The notes under the pieces were generated by a model that worked only from the letters and a program-made list of their open reading frames with translations, did not search any database and was not told where the DNA came from. Below are positions 49,385 to 58,187 of a stretch of 64,000 bases of DNA, piece by piece. Every line of letters begins with the position of its first letter. Positions within the stretch are counted from its first letter, which is position 1. The stretch is from Lentzea waywayandensis. Lineage in GTDB: Bacteria > Actinomycetota > Actinomycetes > Mycobacteriales > Pseudonocardiaceae. The stretch spans positions 124,001 to 188,000 of the forward strand of contig NZ_FOYL01000014.1 in assembly GCF_900115955.1 (NCBI RefSeq), written 5' to 3'. The position numbers were made by a program, and so were the translations under genes.

Positions 49385-52186
49385 ATGGAAGACTCGGAGC
49401 AGCCGAAGTCCCGCCGGGAGGCCGTCATCGCCGACACTCCACCGCGCACCACGCCGCTCGTGGGCCGCGAACCGGAACTGCGCGCCGTGCTCGGCCGGGT
49501 CGACCAGGCGCCGGCGACCGGGCTCGTCGTGGTCCAGGTCAGCGGTGAGCCGGGGATCGGCAAGACGTCGTTGCTCACGGAGATCGCGCGGCGGCTGCGG
49601 GAGCGGCAGTGCGGGGTGCTGACGTCGGCGTCGGACGTGCTGGGCAAGCGCATCCCGTACGGCGCGGTGGCGGCGCTGATCCGGTCGCTGCCGCCGGACA
49701 GGATCCGTGCGGATGCCTTGGCGGCGTTGGAGATCTCGGGCAACGAGGACGCCGGGGCGTGGTTCGGGCGCGCGTGCGACCGGGTGGTGCGGCTGCTCAC
49801 CGAGCTCACCGCGACGCGCCCCGCCGCGTTGCTGATCGACGACCTCGACCACGTCGACGACGACTCCCTCGCTTTGCTGACGCTGGTGTTGCGGCGCGTG
49901 TCCTCCGCACCGCTCGTGCTGGTCACCGCGAGCCGGTCCGCCGACGCGGTTCTGCTGGACCGCGTCGAGCCGTACGCCGAGGTCGTGCGCCTCGACCTGG
50001 CCCCGCTGTCGGGCGCGGACGTCGCGCGCATCGTCGAGGCCGTCCTCCAGACGTCCGTGGACGAGGGTCTTGCCCGCGAGGTCCAGCAACGATCCGACGG
50101 CAATCCGTTCTTCGTCACCGAGATCGCGCGCTCGCTGCGAGAGCTCGACCTGGTGACGGTGGACGGCAACCGCGCCCGGCTCGCGGTGTCACCGGACGCG
50201 ATCCGGTTGACCCGGCGTGAGGCGTTGCTGCGTCGTGTGGCTCCGTTGGAGAACGACACGCGGCTCGTCGCACGGGCCGTTTCGGTGTTCCGGCGCGTGC
50301 GACTCGACCAGATCTCGTTGCTGGCGCGCGTGGCCTCGCTCCCGGAGGAGACGGTCGTCGCCGCGTTCGACGAGTTGCTGCGCGTGCACATCGTGGTGCA
50401 CGACGACAACGGCTACCGCTTCTCGCACGCTCTCGTCGGTGAGGCGCTCTACCACGAGGTCGGCCCGGCGCAACGCCGTCACCTGCACTCGCTGATCTCG
50501 GCGCGGCTGCTGGACGACCGCGAGCAGGGCCTGCCCGTGGACCTCCTCCAACTCGCCTGGCACCTCGCCGAGTCCGCCGCTCCCGGCGACCGGGTGGCCG
50601 TCGGGGTGCTCGCCGAGGCCGCCGCTCAGGCCCGTGCCTCCGCGCCCGAGACCGCTGCCGCGCTGTGCTTCAGGGCGCTTCAGCTGTTGCCGCGCAACGC
50701 CCCTGAACGCGCCGAGCTGCTGGCGCTGCAATGCCGTGTCCTGGCTCGTGCCTCCCGTCCGGCGCTGGCGATCGACCCCGGTCTCGCCGCCTTGGAGTCC
50801 CTCCAACCAGGTCAGGAACGCACGCGCGTCGCCACCGCCGTGATCTCGTCGCTCTTCTCGGTCGGCCGCACGGCGGAAGCCATGGCATTGGCGGACGTCG
50901 AGGTCGCACGCGGAGACGCGCCGGCGTCGTTGGAAGCCCAACGCGCCGTGCTCCTCGTCTACAACAACCGCCACGACGACGCCGTCTCCGAGGTCGCCCG
51001 AATCGAAGCGCTGCCGATCAGCTCCCCGGCCGAGGGCGTGATCGTCTTCGAGCACCTCGCGATGCTCACCTCCCTGCTGTTCCAGCACGACCGGACCGTC
51101 GAGTACGCGAACCGGGCGCTGGCGTACAGCGACGGACAGCCGATGCTCGAACTACAGGCACTCTCCGTCTGCGCCTCCATCACCGCGCTGGCGGGTCTGG
51201 TGCACGACGCGTCCTGGCGCGTCCGCCGGGCGGAGGACCTCCTCGACCAGGTCGGCTCCCACGGCTTCCGCGCCGAACGGGCCGCCTCGCGGGTGGCGCT
51301 GGACTGGCTCGGCGGCCGCTGGGACGCGGCGCTCGACGGCATCGGCCGCTGGCTGCCCGACGTCGAGGCCGCGCAGGCTGACCAGGCACTCGGCGTGCTG
51401 CAGGCGATCGAGCTGTCGATCAGGACGTGGCGCGGCGAACTCGACGTCGCCGCACGGCTCGCCGCGTTGCCCGCGCCGCAGTCGGTGAACATCTCGCGCC
51501 TGCACGCGGTGTCGCTGGCCGAGTACCTGATCGCGCGGGGCGAGGCCGACCAGGCGTACGCGTTGCTGGACGACAACGTCGGCTCCGGCCTGGACGCCGC
51601 CTACTCGTGCGTGCTGGTGGCGCGGATGATCGAGCTCGACCTGGAACGCGGGCACCCGGAGGCGGCGGAGAAGGCCCTCGCCCGGCTCTCTGACGTGTCC
51701 GCCACGCGGGTGTCGCCGTGGTCGCGCACCACCGTCCGCCGCGTCACCGGGATCGTCCGCCGGGACGTGGAGTCGTTGCGGGAGGCGGTGTCCGAGGCCG
51801 CGCTGGGCGGGCTGGAGTTCGAGAAGGCACGCGCGCAGCTCGCGTTGGGCGAGATCTCCGACGACGAGGTGCCGGTGCTGGTCGAGGCCTACACGGCGTT
51901 CCAACGCCTTGGCGCACACGGGTTGCGGCGCCAGGCGGGCACCAGGCTGCGGGCACTCGGCGCCAAGGTGCCGCGCGCGCGGTCAAAGGCACCGGGACTG
52001 CTCACCGAGGCCGAGGAGAACGTGGCACGGCTGGTGCAGCAGGGAATGCGGAACCGGGACATCGCGGCGGCGCTGCACTACAGCCCGCGCACGATCGAGG
52101 TGTACCTGTCGCGGATCTACGCGAAGCTGCACGTCTCGTCACGGCTGGAGCTCGCGCGCGTGCTGGACGCGATGCAGCAACGCTGA
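49385..52186 (+). CDS. Large ATP-binding LuxR-family regulator (LAL type)
   Basis: A 933-residue regulator. The N-terminal NTPase has Walker A SGEPGIGKTSLL (about residue 55) and Walker B AALLIDDLDHVD; the middle 550 residues form a TPR-like helical region; the C-terminal LuxR HTH is LLTEAEENVARLVQQGMRNRDIAAALHYSPRTIEVYLSRIYAKL. Such proteins often act as pathway activators. ATG at 49385; a TTG 7 codons earlier is possible. No obvious target operon is adjacent, and the gene ends in a strong terminator. Confidence 0.9.
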   Translation: MEDSEQPKSRREAVIADTPPRTTPLVGREPELRAVLGRVDQAPATGLVVVQVSGEPGIGKTSLLTEIARRLRERQCGVLTSASDVLGKRIPYGAVAALIRSLPPDRIRADALAALEISGNEDAGAWFGRACDRVVRLLTELTATRPAALLIDDLDHVDDDSLALLTLVLRRVSSAPLVLVTASRSADAVLLDRVEPYAEVVRLDLAPLSGADVARIVEAVLQTSVDEGLAREVQQRSDGNPFFVTEIARSLRELDLVTVDGNRARLAVSPDAIRLTRREALLRRVAPLENDTRLVARAVSVFRRVRLDQISLLARVASLPEETVVAAFDELLRVHIVVHDDNGYRFSHALVGEALYHEVGPAQRRHLHSLISARLLDDREQGLPVDLLQLAWHLAESAAPGDRVAVGVLAEAAAQARASAPETAAALCFRALQLLPRNAPERAELLALQCRVLARASRPALAIDPGLAALESLQPGQERTRVATAVISSLFSVGRTAEAMALADVEVARGDAPASLEAQRAVLLVYNNRHDDAVSEVARIEALPISSPAEGVIVFEHLAMLTSLLFQHDRTVEYANRALAYSDGQPMLELQALSVCASITALAGLVHDASWRVRRAEDLLDQVGSHGFRAERAASRVALDWLGGRWDAALDGIGRWLPDVEAAQADQALGVLQAIELSIRTWRGELDVAARLAALPAPQSVNISRLHAVSLAEYLIARGEADQAYALLDDNVGSGLDAAYSCVLVARMIELDLERGHPEAAEKALARLSDVSATRVSPWSRTTVRRVTGIVRRDVESLREAVSEAALGGLEFEKARAQLALGEISDDEVPVLVEAYTAFQRLGAHGLRRQAGTRLRALGAKVPRARSKAPGLLTEAEENVARLVQQGMRNRDIAAALHYSPRTIEVYLSRIYAKLHVSSRLELARVLDAMQQR

Positions 52187-52222
52187 CGCAGGGGTCCCCC
52201 TTTGCTGGGAACCCCTGCGTCA
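52184..52222 (+). terminator. Intrinsic terminator after the LuxR-family gene
   Basis: TGACGCAGGGGT and ACCCCTGCGTCA pair perfectly over 12 bases with a 15-base loop. The left arm includes the stop codon of the regulator. It may also serve the convergent hydrolase gene. Confidence 0.8.
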
Positions 52223-52260
52223 TAACTTACTCACGAGGTCTGACAAGATCGTTCAGGCGA

Positions 52261-53832
52261 TCAGAACGGCTTGGTCTCCGCCGCGATCTCGCCCAGGACG
52301 TCGCTCAGCGGACGGGCCGACTGCGCGCCCAGCGAAGCCGCCGCACCCGGAGGCACGGTCTCCGCGATGTCCGTGCCGGCACAGGTGACCCGCGAGGCCG
52401 GCAGGATGCCGGACACCAGGTACTTGTTGACCAGGTTGTCGACGCAGGCGTTGCGGCGCAACGCGTAGTGGCCGTGCTGGCCGTCGTTCGACACGCTGAT
52501 CAGCGGCTGGCTGAGGTGCTCCGCCATGACGCGGCCGTTGGCCAGCGGGGTCTGGGTGTCGCCGTCGGAGTTGACGACGAGGCCGGCCGGGTACTTGCGG
52601 GTGATGGCCGGGATCTTCTCCGGGCGCTGGAAGGCGCGGAACGTGCAGTTGGTCGGCGCCATGTAGTCGACAGTGCCGCCGTACGGGTTGGTGTCGCGCC
52701 AGCGCTTCATGTCGTTGTAGTAGGTGTTGACGTCGGTGAACCAGTCCCACTCGCACACCACGGCCTGGAAGGTGCCGGCCGAGGTCGGTTCGATGTCGCC
52801 CTTCTTCAGCGCCGCCACGATCGCGGAGGCCTCCGCGGGGTCGGCGACGCCTGCCTTGATCGAGGCGATGTGGCGGGAGAACGCCGCCCAGGAACGGCGG
52901 TAGCGGGTGGCGCCGACGGCGTAGTCGAAGGAGGTCACGTCCGCGTAGCCGCCGAACGGGGCCGTCTTCAGCTTCGCCGCGATCGCGTCCAGCTCGGCGC
53001 GCACCGCGGCAGGCGTGGTGCCGAGGCCGTAGGTGCCGTTGCGGGCGGCGGTCCACTCCGTCCACTTGCGAAGGTTGTCGGTGATCGCGTCCACCACGTC
53101 GACGTCCTGCTCGTGCCACGTCTTCAACGGGTCCAGCGCGGAGTCGAGCACGCTGCGGTCAAGGCGCGCAGGGAACATCGAGCCGTAGACGGCGCCGAGC
53201 TGCGTGCCGTAGGAGTAGCCGACGTAGGAGATCTTCTTCTCCCCCATGGCTCCGCGGATGACGTCCATGTCGCGGGCGGTGTTCATGGTCGAGATGAACC
53301 GGCGCATCTCACCGCCGCCGCGCTGGCAGTTCTCCTCGACGGCACGGGCGTAGTCCGACCAGTTCGCGAGCTGCGAGTCCGTTGGGCGCGAAGGGAACTC
53401 GTCGTCGGACGGCGTCGAGATGCACCGGATCTGCGTCGACCGGCCGACACCGCGCGGGTCCATGCCGATGACGTCGTAGATCTTCAACATCTCGGTCTGG
53501 GCGTTGAACCAGTGCACGGCGCCGAGGCCCGAACCGCCGGGGCCACCGGGGTTCGTCATCAGCACGCCTCTGCGGCGCGCGGGATCTGTGGCCTTCTTGC
53601 GCGAGATGGCGATTTCCAGGTTGCCGTTGCCCGGGTTCTTGTAGTCCATCGGCACGACGACACTGGCGCACTCGACCCCCGTCGAGGGCGTGACCCACCC
53701 GGCCGGACACTCGGCCCAGGCGATCGTCTGGCTGTAGTACTCGTCCAACGGTCCCGGCGCCGCCTGGGCCGTTCCCACCAGAGACATGAACAGCGGAGCG
53801 ACCAAAGCCGCCGCACCCCAACGCTTCCTCAC
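52261..53832 (-). CDS. Secreted alpha/beta hydrolase (S33, tripeptidyl aminopeptidase type)
   Basis: A 523-residue exported hydrolase. A signal peptide ends near residue 24 (LVGTAQA). The nucleophile elbow is VGYSYGTQLGAVYG, the oxyanion region LMTNPGGPGGSG, and the C-terminal TAP-like domain ends with the His in NDGQHGHYALRRNACVDNLVNKYL. Related Streptomyces enzymes remove tripeptides from secreted proteins. The GTG at 53830-53832 follows AGGGG. Probably acts in the cell envelope or outside. Confidence 0.9.
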   Translation of the reverse strand: MRKRWGAAALVAPLFMSLVGTAQAAPGPLDEYYSQTIAWAECPAGWVTPSTGVECASVVVPMDYKNPGNGNLEIAISRKKATDPARRRGVLMTNPGGPGGSGLGAVHWFNAQTEMLKIYDVIGMDPRGVGRSTQIRCISTPSDDEFPSRPTDSQLANWSDYARAVEENCQRGGGEMRRFISTMNTARDMDVIRGAMGEKKISYVGYSYGTQLGAVYGSMFPARLDRSVLDSALDPLKTWHEQDVDVVDAITDNLRKWTEWTAARNGTYGLGTTPAAVRAELDAIAAKLKTAPFGGYADVTSFDYAVGATRYRRSWAAFSRHIASIKAGVADPAEASAIVAALKKGDIEPTSAGTFQAVVCEWDWFTDVNTYYNDMKRWRDTNPYGGTVDYMAPTNCTFRAFQRPEKIPAITRKYPAGLVVNSDGDTQTPLANGRVMAEHLSQPLISVSNDGQHGHYALRRNACVDNLVNKYLVSGILPASRVTCAGTDIAETVPPGAAASLGAQSARPLSDVLGEIAAETKPF

Positions 53833-53917
53833 CGCGTACCCCTCACGATCGTCGGCCAGCGACGGAACGCTTCCGCAGTCGCCGACCCGATCGACACCCC
53901 CGAAGGTCGGGTGAAAT

Positions 53918-54331
53918 TCACCGCACCTCGCACACCTCGTAGGTCAGCACGAGACCGTCCATAACGCCCTTCGCGACGGCCTGCACGCGGTTCAACCAGC
54001 GGTAGCGCTCGTCGCCGGTCTCGAACAACGGGGCCGCGTACAGCGGCGCACCGAAGCCATTCGAGACGTCAACCCGCCCTGAGTAGTGCAAATACACCAA
54101 CGCGTCGTCGTGAGTGCGCAGCACGGAACGCACGTCGAGGGTCGCGGTGCCGTCCGGGCCGATGGTCAGCCAGTCCGCGCTCGACGAGCCGTGCATGACC
54201 CCGGAAAACCGGTCGCCGGAGAACGTTCCCGACTCGACCTCGTAGATGAGACGATCGCCGACGGGCGTTTTCGGTAACCTCAAAGGCTTTCGCAGCTGCG
54301 CGGTCATGACGCCCAAGGGCACGAGTTCCAT
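53918..54331 (-). CDS. DUF3237 family protein
   Basis: A 137-residue beta-rich protein of the DUF3237 family (LIYEVESGTFSGDRFSGVMHGSSSADWLTIGPDGTATLDVRSVLRT). ATG at 54329-54331 is preferred, since a longer frame to 54415 would overlap the tetR end. Function unknown; some relatives are linked to aromatic or terpene catabolism. Likely co-transcribed with the upstream tetR gene. Confidence 0.78.
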   Translation of the reverse strand: MELVPLGVMTAQLRKPLRLPKTPVGDRLIYEVESGTFSGDRFSGVMHGSSSADWLTIGPDGTATLDVRSVLRTHDDALVYLHYSGRVDVSNGFGAPLYAAPLFETGDERYRWLNRVQAVAKGVMDGLVLTYEVCEVR

Positions 54332-54381
54332 GGCCGCGAAATTATTCGACACGGTGTCGAGAAACAACGGACGCGGCTTAT

Positions 54382-55047
54382 CTACCGGGAAACCCCGTAC
54401 ACCGAACGCAGCCACACCGCGGTCAGCGTCTCGACCGCCTCACGGTCGCGTGCCGCCGACCTCCGCGAGAGCGACAGGCTGTAGCACATGGACTCGTTCA
54501 TCGTGACCAGCACGGTGGCGAGGGCATGTGCGGTCGGCGGTCCCGGCACCGCGATCCCGGCCTCCCGCTCGATCTCGATCTGCTGCGCCGTCGAGTCCAC
54601 GAACCGCCGCGCCACCCCGGACCAGAACCCGCGCACCAGCTCGCTCGTGTCGCGCGCCCGCACCGCCGCGCGCAGCACCGGGCCGTGCGCCCGCCACAAC
54701 GCGACGGTGCCCGCGATCGCGCGCCGGATCGAGTCCTCCGGTGGTTCGCTGCCCCGCCGCAGCCACAGCGCGGCCGAGTCGTAGAGGCCTTCCGCGGCCC
54801 GTTCCGACAGCGCGTACAGCACGGCTTCGCGCGACTCGTAGTGGAAGTAGAAGGTGGAACGGGAGATTCCCGCGCCGGAGGTCAGTTCGTCGACGGCGAT
54901 GTCGTCGAGCGACCGCGTCTGGAGCAGGTGCTCCGCGGTGTCGAGAATGGCCTGCGAGGTCAGGTCGCCCTTGCTCCGCTTTCGCCGTGAACCGGCTCCG
55001 GTCGCCGGTGGCGCACCGGCCGGACGTGGGGACATGGCGGACATCAT
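54382..55047 (-). CDS. TetR-family transcriptional regulator
   Basis: About 221 residues. The HTH is SQAILDTAEHLLQTRSLDDIAVDELTSGAGISRSTFYFHYESREAVLYAL, followed by a ligand domain similar to EthR/TetR_C. The N-terminus is basic and proline-rich. The start is uncertain among ATGs at 55047, 55044 and 55035; no clear Shine-Dalgarno. Divergent to the PHP gene with a 64-base spacer. Confidence 0.88.
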   Translation of the reverse strand: MMSAMSPRPAGAPPATGAGSRRKRSKGDLTSQAILDTAEHLLQTRSLDDIAVDELTSGAGISRSTFYFHYESREAVLYALSERAAEGLYDSAALWLRRGSEPPEDSIRRAIAGTVALWRAHGPVLRAAVRARDTSELVRGFWSGVARRFVDSTAQQIEIEREAGIAVPGPPTAHALATVLVTMNESMCYSLSLSRRSAARDREAVETLTAVWLRSVYGVSR

Positions 55048-55111
55048 CGTTGATCGGCAGGGCTCCAACAACAAAAACCGCGTGATGGTTCCAGATGAGG
55101 TAGGAAGAGGC

Positions 55112-56098
55112 ATGGATCCGGTCAAGGCGTTGAAGCAGGTGGCCTTCCACCTGGAACGAGCCGGCGAGCCGACCTACCGCGTCCAGGCGTTCCGCAACGC
55201 GGCCGCCGTCCTCGCCGAGCTGGACCCCGCCGACGTCGAGAAACGAGCGAAGGCCGGCACGCTCACCGATCTCAAGGGCGTCGGCAAGTCGACCGCCGGT
55301 GTCGTCGCGGACGCGCTGGCGAACCGCGAGCCGGCCTACCTGGCGAAGCTGCGGCACGTCGACATCACCGGCGGCGAGGAGCTGCGGGCGAAGCTGAAGG
55401 GCGACTGCCACGTCCACTCCGACTGGTCCGACGGCGGCAGCCCGATCAGGGACATGGCCGAGGCGGCCCGCGATCTCGGCCACGAGTTCATGGTGCTGAC
55501 GGACCACTCGCCGCGGCTGACCGTCGCGAATGGACTGAGCAGGGACAGGCTCGAGAAGCAGCTCGAGGTCGTCGCCGAGCTGAACGCCGGCCTGGCACCG
55601 TTCGTGATCCTCACCGGCATCGAGGTCGACATCCTCGACGACGGCTCGCTCGACCAGGACGAGGACCTGCTGGCACGGCTCGACGTCGTGGTCGCGAGCG
55701 TCCACTCGAAACTGAAGATGCCGCGAGCCGAGATGACGCGCAGGATGGTCAACGCGGTCAAGAACCCGCACGTCGACATCCTCGGCCACTGCACGGGCCG
55801 GCTGGTCGTCGGCAAGGGCCGTCCGGAGTCCCAGTTCGACGCGGAGAAGGTCTTCGAGGCCTGCGCGGAGCACGGCACGGCGGTCGAGATCAACGCACGG
55901 CCGGAGCGGCTCGATCCCCCGCGCAGACTCCTCAGCCTGGCTGTCGACGCCGGGTGCACGTTCTCCATCGACAGCGACGCGCACGCGCCCGGCCAGCTGG
56001 ACTGGCTGAACTACGGCTGCGCGCGGGCGGAGGAGGTCGGTGTCGACCCGGAGAGCGTGATCAACACTCGGCCCGCATCCCGTCTGCTGTCCGGGTGA
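55112..56098 (+). CDS. PHP-domain phosphoesterase with helix-hairpin-helix (PolX C-terminal type)
   Basis: A 328-residue protein that matches the C-terminal part of bacterial family X polymerases without the polymerase itself. Residues 1-80 have a helix-hairpin-helix (LTDLKGVGKSTAGVV, 51-65) and residues 95-325 a PHP domain with metal ligands in GDCHVHSDWSDGG (His100, His102, Asp104), VLTDHSPRL, VASVHSKL, DILGHCTGR and FSIDSDAHAP. ATG at 55112 follows GGAAGAGG. Probably a DNA-linked phosphoesterase or nuclease; the role is inferred. Confidence 0.88.
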   Translation: MDPVKALKQVAFHLERAGEPTYRVQAFRNAAAVLAELDPADVEKRAKAGTLTDLKGVGKSTAGVVADALANREPAYLAKLRHVDITGGEELRAKLKGDCHVHSDWSDGGSPIRDMAEAARDLGHEFMVLTDHSPRLTVANGLSRDRLEKQLEVVAELNAGLAPFVILTGIEVDILDDGSLDQDEDLLARLDVVVASVHSKLKMPRAEMTRRMVNAVKNPHVDILGHCTGRLVVGKGRPESQFDAEKVFEACAEHGTAVEINARPERLDPPRRLLSLAVDAGCTFSIDSDAHAPGQLDWLNYGCARAEEVGVDPESVINTRPASRLLSG

Positions 56099-56684
56099 GG
56101 TGCTCGTACCAGGACACGAGCGGCCCGGTGTCGGCCAGCGCGCGGGTCAGCGCCACCCGGCACAGGTCCCGGACGGGTTCGGGGTCCCACGCGGCCACCA
56201 GGTCGTCGAGCGACCCCAGCGAACCGAGCGCGTACCGCTCCAGGCCCGCGCAGATCGGCACGACCGTCCCGTCGGCCGTGACCACGAGCGGATCGACCCG
56301 CACGAACGCCGTGGGGTCTGCTCGCAGCAGCGAGGCGGACGTGACGTCGAACTGGACCTCGACGGCGTCGTCCTCGGCGACCCGGTTCAGCTCCACGGCC
56401 GCGTAGACCAGGTCGACCCGGTCAACGCCGTACGGGCGCACGCGCACCTTGCGGGCGCCCTCCCCCACGGCTTCGGCGGCGAGACTCCGCAGCATCGACA
56501 CGTTGTCCGGTACTAGATCGATCAACACCGTCACCCGGTGACCGTCGGCAGCAATCGACCCCACCTCGTCCAGCGCGACCACGAGCTCGGCTCCCGGCAC
56601 GGCGGCGAGCCAGCGAGGGTCGTGGACCTCGACTCCCATACCTGTACTGAGCACCTGTCCGGCGCGGAAATACCTCCGCGCCAC
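56061..56684 (-). CDS. Unrecognised protein, radical-SAM-like fragment
   Basis: About 207 residues. The C-terminal part (FVRVDPLVVTADGTVVPICAGLERYALGSLGSLDDLVAAW) looks like the end of a radical-SAM enzyme with a TIM-barrel half before it (VTVLIDLVPDNVSMLRSLAAEAV, ARKVRVRPYG). The CxxxCxxC cluster motif expected at the N-terminus is absent. Start uncertain: GTG 56684 has AGGGG upstream; ATG 56639 is an alternative. It overlaps the PHP gene by 38 bases tail to tail. Confidence 0.5.
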   Translation of the reverse strand: MARRYFRAGQVLSTGMGVEVHDPRWLAAVPGAELVVALDEVGSIAADGHRVTVLIDLVPDNVSMLRSLAAEAVGEGARKVRVRPYGVDRVDLVYAAVELNRVAEDDAVEVQFDVTSASLLRADPTAFVRVDPLVVTADGTVVPICAGLERYALGSLGSLDDLVAAWDPEPVRDLCRVALTRALADTGPLVSWYEHLTRTADGMRAEC

Positions 56685-56808
56685 AGCCACCCCTGAGGGG
56701 GATTTTCCGGCCGTTCACCAAGTGGCCGCCAAACGATCACCGCGTATGGCTCATTTGAGCCCTACCCTTCGCGACGGCCCATGTCCGCCCACCACCACAA
56801 GGACAGGC

Positions 56809-58167
56809 ATGTCACGTCGCAGGGCTCCCCTAGCCGTGCTCTCCAGCGTCATCGTCACGGCGGCCACACTCACCGCCTCCACCGCAGCTCACGCTGCCAC
56901 GACCACGTTCACCCCCACCGCCGACACCTACGTCGACAACGGGTCGACCGGCACGAACTACGGCACGTCCGGCCAGCTCGGCCTCGACAACTCGCCGGTC
57001 AAGCGGACGTTCCTCAAGTTCACGGTCTCCGGGATCAGCGGCAGCGTCAGCAACGCCAAGCTGCGCATCCACACCGACGACGTCTCCGGCGCGGAAAGCC
57101 CGAACGGCGGCACGTTCCGGGCGATGTCCAACGTCAGCTGGACCGAGACCGCGGTCACCTGGAACAACCAGCCCGCGGTCGACGGCGCCACGCTCGGCTC
57201 GCTCGGCGCGGTCGTGCGCAACGCCTGGTACGAGGTCGACGTCAGCAGCTACGTCACGGGCAACGGCACCTACAGCATCGGCATCACGTCCAGCAGCACG
57301 GACGGCGCCGACTACGACTCGCGCGAGAGCGGGTCGACCGCGCCGCAGCTCGTCGTCACCGACGGCACGACGCCGCCTCCCGGCGACCCGGTCTGGGTCG
57401 GCGCGGGCGACATCGCCGACTCCGGTTCCGGTGACACGGCCACCGCCGCGCTGCTGGACAACATCCAGGGCACCGTCTGGACCACGGGCGACAACGTCTA
57501 TCCGGACGGCACCGCCAGCCAGTTCAACACCTACTACGAGCCCACGTGGGGCCGGCACAAGGCCCGCACCAGGCCTTCGCCCGGCAACCACGACTACAAC
57601 ACCAGTGGCGCCACGGGTTACTACAACTACTTCGGCGCGCAGGCCGGGCCGTCCGGCCGGGGCTACTACTCCTACGACCTCGGCAACTGGCACATCGTGT
57701 CGCTGAACTCCAACATCAGCATGTCGGCGGGCAGCGCGCAGGAGCAGTGGCTGCGGCAGGACCTGGCGGCGAGCACGAAGCCGTGCACCGCGGCGTACTG
57801 GCACCACCCGCTGTTCACCAGCGGTGCCAACCACGCGCCCTCGACGGCCACCCGGCCGTTGTTCCAGGCGCTGTACGACGCCAACGCCGACCTGGTGCTC
57901 TTCGGCCACAACCACCAGTACGAGCGGTTCGCCCCGCAGAACCCCACCGGCGGGCTGGACAACGCGCGTGGCATCAGGTCGTTCGTCGCGGGCATGGGCG
58001 GTGCGGGCGCGTACGGCTTCGGCACGATCAAGCCCAACAGCGAGGCCCGCAACACCGGCACCCGCGGTGTGCTGAAGCTGACGCTGCACAGCAACAGCTT
58101 CGACTGGCAGTTCGTCCCCGAGGCGGGCAAGACCTACACCGACAGCGGCACGACCAACTGTCACTGA
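56809..58167 (+). CDS. Secreted metallophosphatase with DNRLRE-type domain
   Basis: A 452-residue exported protein with a signal peptide (residues 1-29, ending AAHA). Residues about 31-186 form a DNRLRE/CBM-like domain (PTADTYVDNGSTGTNYG, WTETAVTWNNQP), and residues about 195-452 a calcineurin-type phosphoesterase with WVGAGDIAD, WTTGDNVYPDG, PSPGNHDY, AYWHHPLF and FGHNHQYERF. It resembles purple-acid-phosphatase-like enzymes and may release phosphate from organic matter. ATG at 56809. Next gene starts 21 bases after its stop. Confidence 0.88.
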   Translation: MSRRRAPLAVLSSVIVTAATLTASTAAHAATTTFTPTADTYVDNGSTGTNYGTSGQLGLDNSPVKRTFLKFTVSGISGSVSNAKLRIHTDDVSGAESPNGGTFRAMSNVSWTETAVTWNNQPAVDGATLGSLGAVVRNAWYEVDVSSYVTGNGTYSIGITSSSTDGADYDSRESGSTAPQLVVTDGTTPPPGDPVWVGAGDIADSGSGDTATAALLDNIQGTVWTTGDNVYPDGTASQFNTYYEPTWGRHKARTRPSPGNHDYNTSGATGYYNYFGAQAGPSGRGYYSYDLGNWHIVSLNSNISMSAGSAQEQWLRQDLAASTKPCTAAYWHHPLFTSGANHAPSTATRPLFQALYDANADLVLFGHNHQYERFAPQNPTGGLDNARGIRSFVAGMGGAGAYGFGTIKPNSEARNTGTRGVLKLTLHSNSFDWQFVPEAGKTYTDSGTTNCH

Positions 58168-58187
58168 CGGACCGCTGGAGGCCGATG

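Noticed and set aside
49385-52186. Pathway-specific regulator of an antibiotic cluster
   Set aside because: LAL-type regulators often control such clusters, but no polyketide, peptide synthetase or tailoring genes are in the window.
51718-53964. A 748-codon plus-strand frame
   Set aside because: It overlaps the LuxR gene in another frame and then runs antisense to the secreted hydrolase; a terminator stem lies in its middle.
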